This document shows positions 42,222 through 52,658 of a stretch of DNA of 64,000 bases, piece by piece. Origin of the DNA: Trematomus loennbergii (lineage: Eukaryota; Chordata; Actinopteri; Perciformes; Nototheniidae). The notes beneath the pieces were generated by a model. The model saw only the letters and a list, made by a program, of their open reading frames with translations, was not told where the DNA came from and did no database searches. A program made the translations under genes and the position numbers. The stretch is from positions 399,501-463,500 of the forward strand of contig JAAOOA010000169.1 in NCBI GenBank assembly GCA_012861695.1. The letters are read 5' to 3'. The stretch's first letter is position 1, and each line of letters begins with the position of its first letter.

Positions 42222-43503
42222 TCCCCAATAAGTAAAAAACTATTTACAATAGGATAGCCATTTTGCTATATTATACATTATCAATATCTCAGCTACTGAA
42301 ACAATGTATTTAAGATGTTTTTATGAAATAAGTACAGGCTGGGAAATGTATTTAAAAAAAAAACCTCAACAGTTACAACTGTCCTTGTGTACAGGGACAG
42401 TTGTAGCACATGCCAGGCCACAGTTGTAACATGTTAATAACGGTTACCTTTTTTCACACTACATGACAACAAATAGGGAAAGCTATCAAATTCTAAGGCA
42501 ACAAGATTTGAATGGGGTTTCACACATCCTCCAACAAACAATGAACAATGAACAGGATAACAGATAACACACACAGCATCATCCTCTGTGAAGGATTAAA
42601 CTGTTCTCTGAGAGGTGCTTCTACCGTAATTATGTAGACCTACCTCCTTTGAGCTGAGACCATAGTATAAATCAGCTGCCTCCAGATAGTCTCTCAAAAG
42701 CATCTCCTGCTCTGTTGAGAACACCTTCTTTGGTGTCCAGTAGCCTACTCTTGGGGGTGTTTGTGATCCCTGACTCTCCAACCTCAGCCTCTTTGTATGG
42801 AACCGGTACAGGGTGACATGGCATATATCCAGGGACTTTGCGACTTCCCTGAATGATTTGCCCTTCTCAACTTCATTTGAGGCCCTCTGCAGCAGAGCAA
42901 GTGGCACTCCCCTGTCTGTCTTCCTCTTTCTGACATTTGGCATACTGTAAACACACACACACACACTTTAGGCCTACTGTACAGTATTTTATTCTGTTTA
43001 TTTTTACAGGGACAATGCACACCAATCAACAATACAACTGTATGCTTGAATGAACAATTGATCATTCAAGCAAATGAGCCATCATTGTAAATGTGCCATG
43101 TTACAACCGTCCCGTTACAACCGTCCCGTTACAACCGTCCCAGGACCACCAGTCTTGCTTTCACCCCCTGTGGAACCTGCCTGATTGCTAGCTTGACCCA
43201 TATTTAGCTAGTTATATAGCTTACAAAACAGTGATTCTAATAATACTAGTTTGGATTCCTAGACATTTGAACTCAAGACAGTATCCAAAAAATACATCAT
43301 ATAATTTGTAGTTAATATTTTACCTCAGAACACACTTTTGCTGATATCTTACGCGAGAAATTCAATCGTGGCTCCTTTTTTTCTCAGCGATCTTACCATC
43401 TATCTGCGCATGTGCAGAGTGAGTTTCATCACTCTAGCTTGTTTGTGAATGGATATTGAAGGTGTTACAACCGACCCGTGTTTGCAAATGTCCCTGTCTC
43501 CCC
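42222..43503 (-). mobile_element. pogo-like DNA transposon, copy 1 (left end lost)
   Basis: The right terminus (reverse complement GGGGAGACAGGGACA) is followed by TA and then V16 exon sequence. The left terminus present in copy 2 is deleted here. It contains a psq-type helix-turn-helix gene but no DDE domain. A 14-bp tandem motif GTTACAACCGTCCC repeats at 43100-43141. Confidence 0.75.
42596..42943 (-). CDS. pogo-like transposase N-terminal fragment, copy 1
   Basis: 115 aa starting MPNVRKRKTDRGVPLALL. A psq-type DNA-binding helix-turn-helix follows (GKSFREVAKSLDICHVTLYR). Then comes GYWTPKKVFSTEQEMLLRDYLEAA, of the kind seen just before the DDE domain in fish pogo-type transposases. The catalytic domain is absent, so this is a non-autonomous remnant. 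The ATG used is the one just before the conserved RKRKTDRG block. Confidence 0.7.
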   Translation of the reverse strand: MPNVRKRKTDRGVPLALLQRASNEVEKGKSFREVAKSLDICHVTLYRFHTKRLRLESQGSQTPPRVGYWTPKKVFSTEQEMLLRDYLEAADLYYGLSSKEVGLHNYGRSTSQRTV

Positions 43504-43934
43504 TACACAGCAGAGTCTGTCACTGCAGCAGAGGAGATCTGCAGATCCACTCGTTGCTTTCCTTCAGACAGGTCAGTGAAGAACCTGGTCTCCGATTCAA
43601 GTGATTCTGCTTTGTTTTGTGAAATGAACCCCTGAGATAGACAGGAGGAACTCTGGTGGTTCTCCTGGATATTGTCGATACCAGAAGAATAATCACCACC
43701 GGCTGCTTGTTTGGAGTATCTGTAGGAAAGAGTAACAGTGCTGCCTTCTGGACTGAACTCTTCTGTTTTGACTGGAGTCAGATCTTCACAGCTGACGCCT
43801 GAGGGAAAGATTAACTCTGTTATTTCATGTTATAAAAGTTATTTTAGCAAAACCCACTCAGAAAGCAAGAGTGCAACAAACCTGATAAGATTGCAAACAT
43901 ATCAGAGAAAAGCTGAGTTCTGCAGGGAGAGCAT
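43504..43934 (-). pseudogene. TCR V segment V16, 3' end replaced by pogo-like element
   Basis: Leader exon 43934-43882 (MLSLQNSAF then out of frame after a base loss near 43910); V exon from 43798 (GVSCEDLTPVKTEEFSPEGS, VTLSYRYSK), with another loss near 43687. At 43504 the exon is cut between the Tyr codons of YYC by the transposon, at a TA. YYC, CDR3 tail and RSS are absent. A hAT element lies 17 bp above the ATG. Dead segment. Confidence 0.88.
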
Positions 43935-44301
43935 GTTGAATGAAGGTGATCAGTGGCCGCTGGTGGAAAATATTTTAGGTGGGGCTGTGGAATGGTGATC
44001 AAACAATACTAGGGGGTCCTGGGGGATGTTCCCCCGGTAATTTTTTTTTGAGAAAATACCCCTTAAATTATGACTTCTGGTGATGTTAGAGGGGGGGAGG
44101 GACAATTTGAGGCTTAAAAATATGAGAAGACTGATCAATACCTCCATAACTTCAGTGTGGTTAGCTATGAATCTTCCAAAACTTCCAAACACCTTGTCCT
44201 GGACATAGTTTCTACAGCATAAACTGTGCAACAGTACAGTAGGCCCACACAAACTGCAGAACACCGGGGCTTTGGGACACTGATTTAATTCCCATTTTTA
44301 A

Positions 44302-44900
44302 CCTGTTATGGGGCTTTTTTTCCCACGTTTTTTTTCTCACGAAACTGTGTCTCAGGGCTTCTTAAAATGTAATAAACTATTCATGTGTCCTACTCAGAGG
44401 AACGCATCTAACTGATGATATGAACCATGTTTACCGAAACAAAACAACAGTCTCACAAGAAGCGTCTAAATGAGCCCTGAGCGGAAAAAGCTAACGCACT
44501 CTAGGTATAAATCAATCGATATACTTCGGATATGCACAAACAAGCTTACAAGCTGAGATTCCACAAATTCTAGAAATATAAGTATCATCACTGAGCGATC
44601 AGAACTCGCGACAGGGGAAGCAATACAGACATCACACGACATAGCTTTAGGTAGCAAAACATGGAGATATGCGCACCTTTGCAGAATAACAATTCTGATC
44701 AAAAACGAGAAAAACGCAGCTGAAGGTTAATCCATAGGTTAATCCATGTGTCTGTCACTTTGAAAAATGATTGATGATCCATAATTCAATTTTTATGTCA
44801 AAAACTAAGTTTTCATTAGCTGCTAATGGTAGCTTCCAGAGTGTATGACAGCTTCCTGTTTTGTCTCCTTGGATCGAGTCCAAACAACTCACAGACTGCA
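44302..44900. mobile_element. diverged piggyBac-like fragment
   Basis: Starts TTAA|CCTGTTATGGGGC (TTAA at 44298-44301) and keeps the order of internal blocks of the 8501, 12196 and 45956 elements. No right terminus was found. Nested within the hAT element. Confidence 0.5.
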
Positions 44901-45024
44901 CCGGGCGCTCACGTAGGCGCCCTGTGACTATCAGATTTGACGACGCTGATTGGCTGAAATTATGTTTTCGGCGGCATAGTTTAAAGATAGCAACAGTTGG
45001 CTTCTGCTGCACTTGCTGCACTCG

Positions 45025-45055
45025 TCGTCTGGGCGCTGTGCTAGCGCCCAGACGA
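45025..45055. other. 13-bp perfect hairpin
   Basis: TCGTCTGGGCGCT and its exact inverse AGCGCCCAGACGA separated by GTGCT. Confidence 0.85.
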
Positions 45056-45179
45056 GAGAGAGGTAATTATACACGGCAAGGCAGGCAGGAAACATGTGAC
45101 TTATCAGTAACTTTTAGACATCGTAACACCATTTTAAACGAGATTTTATTGTAGATTATACATTTTACTGATACCAGTT

Positions 45180-45285
45180 TATATATATTTTACCTTGTTT
45201 ATTAAAAATAAAATAAAAATAAAATATATATTTTTTAATATATATTTTTTTATTTTTTTTTATTTTTTTTATTTTTAATGTGGGA
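45180..45285. repeat. A/T low-complexity run
   Basis: Alternating AAAATAAAAT and TTTTTATTTT blocks. Confidence 0.85.
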
Positions 45286-45339
45286 AGAGGGGGGCGGCGC
45301 CCGTAGCGCCCCTATGGGCCGGCTGCCACTGAAGGTGAT

Positions 45340-45465
45340 GATGATGGTCTGTGTTGAACTCTAGTGAATATGGAATTTCCTCTCTCTTCTATAGTTTCAG
45401 ATAGATAGATCTTAGCTCCTCCCTGAATCTCTCTGTCTCCTCTTAGATCTGTATTTCACTTCTCT
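45340..45465. promoter_or_regulatory. displaced promoter/5' region of V16
   Basis: Continues the usual V 5' sequence after the hAT insertion. It is followed by LINE sequence where the ETS/MYB composite should be, so the composite is lost. Confidence 0.5.
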
Positions 45466-45469
45466 CTAT

Positions 45470-45955
45470 TTTGTTTTCTTCATGTTACCACGTGTGTGTC
45501 GTCTGCATAGCTATGGTAACTTATTTCATTGTTATCCATAAACTAAGCTATTGGAAGCATGTAGATGTAAAAGGAAGAGTCCCAGGATGGAGCCTTGAGG
45601 AACCCCACAGGTCATATTCGTCAACTCAGCTGTGTAGTTAACTATAAGTAGGATTCAGACCAATACAAACAGTGCCAGAGTCCCACCCAGTTTTCCAGTC
45701 GGTCTAGTAATATGTTGTGGTCAACAGTTTAAAATGCAGCGCTGAGATCTAATAATACTGACAGTGAGATTCTGCCACTGTCCGTGTTTAAGTAGATGTC
45801 ATTAAAGAAGTTAATTAGAGCAGTCTCAGTGCTGTGTGACTGGAAAACAACAAAACAGTTATTTAGTGCCAAAACAGCTTTTTAACTGTTGAACTTTTAA
45901 TTATTTTAACCGGCCTAAAAATGTTCATCAGTGAAGCCCCTAGGTTTGTCTTTAA
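45470..45955 (-). pseudogene. L2-type LINE reverse transcriptase fragment
   Basis: Minus-strand landmarks of a non-LTR reverse transcriptase in correct order: TALINFFNDI, LLDLSAAF and VDH (about 45850-45716), GVPQGSILG (45606-45580), and SYADDT with the catalytic YADD at 45509-45498. Stops and shifts are present. A piece of its upstream part (45807-45955) is repeated at 47124-47271 on the other side of a piggyBac-like element. Confidence 0.75.
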
Positions 45956-47117
45956 CCTGTTACACACCGCCACCCCGGTACCGGCGGATAAACGCGTCAT
46001 TTGCAGGAAACAACGTCTAAGGAATCTTAATATTTAATAAACTATGAATGTTTTATATCCATGTAACGGGAAGAAACTCAGCTAACTGATCTTTTTTTTT
46101 TTTAAATCCCAAAAAAAAACACAATGCTAGCACTCAGCCTCTGAATTAGCCACGACCGAAAAGATGTAACCTATAACTGCACCTAAACTCACTCATAACT
46201 CCCTTATTACTTATCCTAGATGCACAGCCAACCCCTCGCTTAGCATCTCCTGGAGACACAGAATCTGGGGGTGCCCACCTCAACACTCAGTGATAAACAT
46301 TTGCGACGCTATAAACGAAAGCGTACATCAGAACATGTGGAGCTAGGTAGCTAGAAACGCTAACATGGCTTACCTTGGTCAAAACTGGTCTTCAATGGCA
46401 TTAAAACGATAAAAAAACGATGCTGCAGTTAATCCATAGGTTAATCCAATGTGTCTGTGTCCTCTTTGAAATGATTTCTGATAATCCATAAGCAATAAAA
46501 CTGCTTTTTCGTTTCCAAATGTCAGAGCGAGAGATCGCTTCACTCTGGTGCAAACCTGCATGCGCACAGCCCCCACCTCTTCTCTTCACAACGTGTGTGT
46601 GGGGGCCTCCCCCTTCGATTCTATTGGCTCTAACGGTCAGAAAGAGGTGTCAACCATCCAAATAGAGCAAGGGGGGCCAGAGATATGGAAAAAAAAACAT
46701 TTTCACCCAAATCACCTCAGAGGTGGGGTGGTTTTGGCTAAACCTCTCTGAAAAGGTCAAATGTCACTTGTTTTGCATCAATCTTAATACAGGGTACTTA
46801 TTATATGTTGTACTTTGGATTCCTAAAGCTTTTAGTCTACTAACCCATCATCCAAGGGTAGTTTCACTATAAGTAAAAATAATTTTTGGACGGACACTAT
46901 AATTTACAGTTTTTTACTATGTAAAATCTGAATTTTCTTTAAAATAAAAAACATCTATATTGATTCTGATAATTCTACATCCAACTCACAGAAGTAACCT
47001 TGCTTTGATAAAAGAAATTATTCATATAACCCTTTTAGAAGTTAAGTTGTAGTAATTTGTTTTGGGCAAGTCATTTTCGAGCCTGAAACATGAAAAACAG
47101 GCTTGGTGCTTAACAGG
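45956..47117. mobile_element. piggyBac-like non-autonomous element, copy 3
   Basis: TTAA on both sides (45952-45955 and 47118-47121); ends CCTGTTA...TAACAGG; 1,162 bp; close to the 8501-9659 copy. No transposase. The same 145-bp LINE piece lies on both flanks. Confidence 0.8.
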
Positions 47118-47565
47118 TTAAAGAAGTTAATTAGAGCAGTCTCAGTGCTGTGTGACTGGAACAAACACAACTGTTATTTAGTTCCAAAACAGCTTTTTAG
47201 CTGTTGAACTTTTTCAATTATTTTAACGGCCTATAAATGTTCATCAATGAAGCCCCTAGGTTTGTCTTTAAGAGTGGTTTGATGACTGCAGTTTTCAGGG
47301 CCTGTGGGAATAAATATGAAAAAGGAGACGTGTTGGTGAAGGTCCATCAGGAGTCTGGCACATGGTGGAATGCACTAATTGAACATTATTAGGATAAATG
47401 TGAGAGATAAATTAAAGTAACGTGGTGTTGAAGCATCAAATAAAAGATGCCTATCTGCTGGTGGTAGAACTGTTTGAGAATATCTTGTGTTGTTTCCCTA
47501 AAGTCTAACAGAGAGAGACTCCCTCTGGTGGATGTTGTGCAGTACTGTGTTGTCTTTGCTCCAAA
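47118..47565. repeat. LINE remnant and V17 downstream flank
   Basis: 47124-47271 repeats 45807-45955. The rest matches 4638-4948. No gene is seen. Confidence 0.5.
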
Positions 47566-47603
47566 GGTTTTTGTACAGAGTGTTGGTGTTTCCTGTCACT
47601 GTG
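47566..47603 (-). other. 23-type RSS of V17
   Basis: Consensus heptamer, 22-bp spacer and consensus nonamer. Confidence 0.9.
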
Positions 47604-48045
47604 GGCTTCAGAGCACAGTAGTACACAGCAGAGTCTGTCACTGCAGCAGAGGAGATGATCATATTGATTCGGTTTGACTCCACTGTAATATTCAGTCCAG
47701 GGATTGGCTTAGTTACACTGCCAGAAACAGAGTGTGAGATGAGGAACTCTGGTGGTTTTCCAGGATATTGTCGATACCAGAAGTAATAATTAGCATTAGA
47801 TCCAGCTTTGTAGGACAGAGTAACAGTGCTGCCTTCTGAACTGAACTCTTCTGTTTTGACTGGAGTCAGATCTTCACAGCTGACGCCTAAGGGAAAGAAT
47901 AACTCTGTTATTCAATGTTATAAAAGTCCTTTTAGCAGAACCACACTCAGAAAGCAATGACACTGATGTTTTATCCAGAGTGTAACTAACCGGATAAGAT
48001 TGCAAAAAATATCAGAGAAAAAGCTGAGCTCTGCAGGGAGAGCAT
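47604..48045 (-). CDS. TCR alpha/delta V segment V17 (KTEEF subgroup), intact
   Basis: Leader exon 48045-47991 (MLSLQSSAFSLIFFAILS), donor GTTAGT; V exon 47886-47604 after a TTCCCTTAG acceptor. Total 338 nt with 2 nt over, so the frame is whole. It reads VSCEDLTPVKTEEFSSEGS, VTLSYKAGS, YYFWYRQYPGKPPEFLI, GLNITVESNRINMIISSAA and DSAVYYCALK. Tyr replaces the first disulphide Cys. Good RSS and ETS/MYB promoter. The only intact member of its subgroup; V8 and V16 are broken relatives. Confidence 0.88.
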
Positions 48046-48185
48046 GTTGAATGAAGGTGATGATGATGATGGTCTGTGTTGAACTCTGGTGAATATGGAA
48101 GTTCCTCTCTCTTCTATAGTTCAGGAACATCTTAGCTCCTCCCTGAATCTCTCTGTCTCCTCTTAGATCTGTATTTCACTTCTCT

Positions 48186-48199
48186 CAGTTACACTTCCT
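48186..48199 (-). promoter_or_regulatory. ETS/MYB composite of V17 promoter
   Basis: AGGAAGTGTAACTG on the minus strand, 141 bp above the V17 ATG. Confidence 0.55.
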
Positions 48200-48505
48200 C
48201 CTGGGTAACAGATCCAAAGGCAGTCTGTAAATAAAAAGTCAGAGGACCTAGGATTGAACCCTGTGGTACACCATATGAAATCAAAGACTGACAGACAAAC
48301 AGAAACACTTATTTTAAATTCGTGGAGACTACATTGTATTTAAACCTGTGAGAAAAAGCCAGATTCACTGATTGATTTAAACATTTGAACCTGTGGATGT
48401 GACTCAAAGGCACTACATGTATTTGTATGGTAGTGAACAATAGTTCATACATTTCAAATGATCAAGCAGGTAAACTACATTACTGTATCATCACAAACTA
48501 TTGAT
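48200..48505. repeat. V-spacer repeat
   Basis: Near-identical to 14790-15110; one GVPQGS-like fragment at 48238-48272. No gene is seen. Confidence 0.6.
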
Positions 48506-48585
48506 GTTTAACAGAGAGAGACTCCCTCTGGTGGATGTTGTGCAGTATTGTGTTGTCTTTGCTCCAAAGGTTTTTGGACAGAGTT
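48506..48585 (-). other. orphan RSS nonamer, second copy
   Basis: Same broken unit as 15111-15176. The nonamer here is CCAAAAACC (48577-48569), then a truncated spacer and a TAA run. No V exon. Confidence 0.7.
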
Positions 48586-48768
48586 AATAATAATAATAAT
48601 AATAGCTTGGATTTATATAGCGCCTTTCATGGGACCCAAGGTCGCTTAACAAAGAAGAATAGGCAGAAACAAACATAACAAAACAAAAGGCTGTCAGACA
48701 ACCAGTCAGACAGACAAAACAACAGATAGATTTAGGGGCCAAAGGCCTTAGTAAACAGATGGGTCTCC
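48586..48768. repeat. dispersed repeat fragment with (TAA)n end
   Basis: Copy of 15177-15360. Confidence 0.5.
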
Positions 48769-49391
48769 AAGAGCCGGCTCTTTTAAGTGAACGACGGGAG
48801 CCGGCTCGTGACCGCGAACGAGAAGTTTTTTTTCGTTTTTTTCTCGTTAAGTAATACAAGACAGAATTATATGATGATCTCTGCGTTACGGGTGCTCCGT
48901 GAATGCATGCATGCAGTGACATGTAATATCCAAGGATTAGAGACTGTTGGATGTTGCTGTTTTGAGCATTGCAATATATTTATTTTCACTATGTTATTTA
49001 TTTATAATTATCTTTAGGCTCAGCAAAGATTTGAGTTCAGCTGTCTGCTGTCTTTTTTTCTTTATTTAATAGTGAAATAGAGCCCTGCTGTTTTGTTAGG
49101 GCTTTTTCTTTAAATACAATTTTTAAATGTCGATACAGTAGCTGTCCTTTTTTTAAATGTCTATGCTTACGTTGTTACAGGTGTTGCTATCTGCTTTGTG
49201 TAGCGTGGTTCTACAAGCAAGTCAGTGCATTCATTGGGTTGTATCAGAGAGTTACAAGGGTCTGTAAATGCAATTGGCCACAGCAAATCATTTATATTAA
49301 AAATAACATTTTTCAATAATGTATTGAATACTGTATTATTCAATAAATTATTCAGGATATATTGAATAATTTAAGTGATATATGTGTACAC

Positions 49392-50489
49392 TAGGGGTGT
49401 AACGGTATACGTATTCGTATCGAAATTATTCGGTATGGGCCCTTCGGTTCGGTACACTTGTGTACCGAAGTGTACCGAACGAATATAACGTTAAACGTAA
49501 AAAATTGAGAATGTGAACAACTTTTTGGAAGTAATCTTAGGTGCTGCGTCGCAGCATTCAGTGTAATTTTCTCCCATTGGGTTCAACGCGTCATAGAGCA
49601 ACCAAGTCATTTCATTGGACGAGAGGCATACTATGAGAGCTGATCACAGGGATGCGTTCAAATTTAGTCAGTAATTTGAGGAACTGTCGAAATGGCGAAA
49701 GCAGATAAAGTTGAGCTCAAAAATCCTCCAGCACCATTGAAGTCTCCGGTTTGGGAACGTTTTGGTTTCGCAGTTACGTACAAGGATGACGGACAAAGAC
49801 AGGTGGACCGAACCAAAGCTGTTTGTCTGCATTGTTCAACTAAAATGTATTACGCGGCTGGCAATACATCAAACTTGCACACTCATTTGAAAAGGCATCA
49901 CCGAATGTGAATATCACCGGTACCAAAAGAAAAATGACTGAAGTGCAAACCCAACTCCCACTAGCATTTAAGCCTCCACCACTCGCAACAAGTTCAGACC
50001 GAGCCAAAGCTATTACAAACGCCAAATATCCTTATGTTGCCATGTTAGCAAAGCGCTACCTGGCTGTATCTGCTACCTCTGTCCCTAGAGAGAGGGTGTT
50101 CTCCACAGCAGGAGACATTGTTAGTGCCAGCAGATCTGCCCTTTCGGCAAGCAATGTGGACAAGTTCATCTTTCTTTAAAAAAACATGAAAATACAATGA
50201 CAAGCAAGTCCTAATGTCAAGCTGGCTGCTTAGGTGAGTACTAGTACACTACAGTTCAAATACAGATTATTTCAGTTCATCAAAATGCTGCACCTTAATG
50301 TTTATTTTATTATATTTTGTATTTATTTGAGTGAATATTCACAGTTTAATAATAATTAAAAAACCCCAACAAATATTTTATGTTTTGAGATCATTTTTTC
50401 TGCTGTACCGAAAACGTACCGAACCGTGACCTTAAAACTGAGGTACTGTACGTACCGAACCGAAATGTTTGTGAACCGTTACACCCCTA
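49392..50489 (+). mobile_element. inner hAT element, copy C
   Basis: TIR TAGGGGTGTAACGGT at both ends, GTGTACAC duplication on each side; 1,098 bp. Confidence 0.85.
49692..50179 (+). pseudogene. hAT BED-finger/dimerization remnant, copy C
   Basis: Best-preserved copy. The BED finger (VWERFGF, CLHC, SNLHTHLKRHH) is at 49692-49905. One base (CCC to CC) is lost near 49904, after which an open frame runs from about 49907 to 50179 through YLAVSATSVPRERVFSTAG to the end of the dimerization block. Apart from that base the two ends form one continuous frame of roughly 160 codons lacking the catalytic core. Confidence 0.75.
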
Positions 50490-50767
50490 GTGTACACATA
50501 TATAAATCATTAGTCAAAATAGGGCTACATTTGACTGAATTATAAAAGGTATATATTATAAAAGGTATATATTCGGGACCCCCTTGAAAACGAGATGGTG
50601 CATCTCAAGGGGTTTATCCCAATATATGAATTTCTATATATATATATATATATATGTGGTAAAATGAAGAGCCGTTTGGGAGCCGAAAGAGCCGGCTCTT
50701 CTTGGTGAGCCGAGCCAAATGATCCGGCTCACTAAAAATAGCCGGAATTCCCATCACTAATGGAGAC

Positions 50768-51187
50768 TACTTACTTTTATTTCAACCTGTGTTAAAAGAG
50801 TTAAACATTTGAACCTGCAGATGTGAATCAAAGGCAGTCCATGTGTTTGTATAATAGTGATATTTACACACAGTATAATTCAAATGATCAAGCAGGTAAA
50901 TTACATTACTGTATGATCACAAACTATTGATGTTTAACTCCCTCCCACATTTTTAAGATTCGGTTATGATGAGGTATTGTTAAGAATGAAAGTAAAGTTT
51001 TACAAAATGTCATTATCATCAGAGTACATGTCGTATGAAAAAACCCTTTCCCTCAGTATGTTTACCTCAAGCACTTATTTGTGTATCACCGTCACAAAGA
51101 GTCTACACTGTTTTGTAAATACTGTTGGAGTTTTTCAGAGACTCCCCTGGTGGATGCTGTGCAGTATTGTGTTGTCTTTGCTCCAAA
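50768..51187. repeat. V18 downstream flank
   Basis: Copy of 17340-17761 and 31416-31841, but leading into a V of another family. No gene is seen. Confidence 0.5.
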
Positions 51188-51225
51188 GGTTTTTGTACAG
51201 AGTTGTGGTGTTTCCTGTCACTGTG
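51188..51225 (-). other. 23-type RSS of V18
   Basis: Consensus heptamer, 22-bp spacer and consensus nonamer. Confidence 0.9.
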
Positions 51226-51743
51226 GGCTGCAGAGCACAGTAGTACACAGCAGAGTCTGTCACTGCAGCAGAGGAGATCTGCAGAGGAACTTGATTTCTC
51301 TCCAAGTTCAGTGTGGCATTCAGTCGAGGGATTGGAGGTTTTGCTTCCACCACGTAAGGCTGTTGTGTCAGTGATCAGGAGGAGGAACTGAGGAGCTGAT
51401 CCAGGATCCTGTCTGTACCACTGGAGATTATTTGCTTTAACTGAATATGTACAGGACAGAGTAACACTACGGCCCTCTGAGGAACACACTTCAGCACTGA
51501 TGGCAGTAATATCATCTTCCAAGCTGTTACCTAGTGAGGAAAACATCATGCTATCATTACAGCTCCAAAGTCACAAACCCATCAATTCCTTAGTGAAAAA
51601 ACAACACTCCTGTAAAGCGTTTATCCAAAATCCAAACTGGATGTGTAATGCTTTGAAAAAGTCTTCATATTTCCCCTTCTCCTGTCAGAAACATACGTAC
51701 CTATGAGAGCTGAACAGAGCAGAATTGCAGCCAGTTTCTCCAT
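51226..51743 (-). pseudogene. TCR V segment V18 (SCTYS family), two-base deletion
   Basis: Third copy of the V2 type. Leader exon 51743-51701 (MEKLAAILLCSALI); V exon 51530-51226. Two bases are lost near 51363 in the CDR2 region, so LLLITD is followed by a shifted frame. The remainder (PPIPRLNATLNLERNQV, then DSAVYYCALQ) is open in the new frame. Exon total 348 nt against 350. Confidence 0.75.
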
Positions 51744-52021
51744 GTTCACAGAGGGGAAAGCTGTGGTTGTTCAGTATGGAAACGTTTAGTGAGTTGTGTT
51801 TGGTCTGATGTTCACAGCTGGAATCAGAGAGGTGTCAGTCATGAAGCTCTGCAGTCAGCAGGAGGAGACTCAGATGTCCAATGAGTTTCTGGAGCTCTTC
51901 ATCACAGCTGTGAGTCTGAGAGAATCTAATCTAGACTGTCTCATCACATCCTGCTGAAGGTGAACAGAGAGAGACTCCCTCTGGTGGATGGAGTGCAGTA
52001 CTGTGTTGTCTTTGCTCCAAA

Positions 52022-52059
52022 GGTTTTTGTACAGAGTTATGGTGTTTCCTGTCACTGTG
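52022..52059 (-). other. 23-type RSS of V19
   Basis: Consensus heptamer, 22-bp spacer and consensus nonamer. Confidence 0.9.
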
Positions 52060-52504
52060 GGCTTCAAAGCACAGTAGTACACAGCAGAGTCTGTCACTGC
52101 AGCAGAGGAGATGCTCAGATAGACCTGGTTTTATCCTCACTCACTTCAGCAGACAGTCCAGAAACTGGATTCAACATAATGTTTCCAGTTCCTAAATGAG
52201 AGAAGATGAACTCTGGTGGTTTTCCTGGATATTGTCGATACCAGAAGAAACCATCATTACCAGTTGCTTCTTTGGAGTATCTGTAGGACAGAGTAACAGT
52301 GCTGCCTTCTGGACTGAACTCTTCTTTCTGTAATGCAGTGAGATCTTCACAGCTGACCCCTGAAGAGAGGAGTAATTCAAAAGACTCAGTTAATAGATCA
52401 CATTTGATCAACATTAGAAGTTAACGTTTTCATGCAGAATGTTACGTACCTCTTAAAATGGAAACCAACAGTAGAGAATGTAAACAATAGTCTAATGACA
52501 GCAT
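52060..52504 (-). pseudogene. TCR V segment V19 (SYRYSK family), one-base frameshift
   Basis: Third copy of the V3/V6 type. Leader exon 52504-52450 (MLSLDYCLHSLLLVSILR); V exon 52359-52060. Open through FFWYRQYPGKPPEFIF and SAEVSEDKT. A G is then lost from a GGG run near 52130, so DSAVYYCALK is out of frame. Exon total 355 nt instead of 356. Confidence 0.75.
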
Positions 52505-52644
52505 GTTGAATGAAGGTGATGATGATGATGGTCTGTGTTGAACTCTGGTGAATATGGAAGTTCCTCTCTCTTCTATAGTTCAGGAACATCTTAGCTCCTC
52601 CCTGAATCTCTCTGTCTCCTCTTAGATCTGTATTTCACTTCTCT

Positions 52645-52658
52645 CAGTTACACTTCCT
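52645..52658 (-). promoter_or_regulatory. ETS/MYB composite of V19 promoter
   Basis: AGGAAGTGTAACTG on the minus strand, 141 bp above the V19 ATG. Confidence 0.55.

Larger units (their letters stand above)
43951..45331. mobile_element. hAT non-autonomous element above V16
   Basis: Inverted ends CAGTGGCCGCTGG and CAGTGGCAGCCGG, with a perfect 8-bp target duplication AAGGTGAT (43943-43950 and 45332-45339). It is 1,381 bp with no transposase domain. It contains a diverged piggyBac-like fragment, a 13-bp hairpin and an AT-rich run. Confidence 0.88.
48769..50759. mobile_element. outer hAT element, copy C (left end truncated)
   Basis: Same truncated left junction as copy A, so A and C come from duplication of one insertion. 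Right end intact, followed by ATGGAGAC. Confidence 0.75.
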
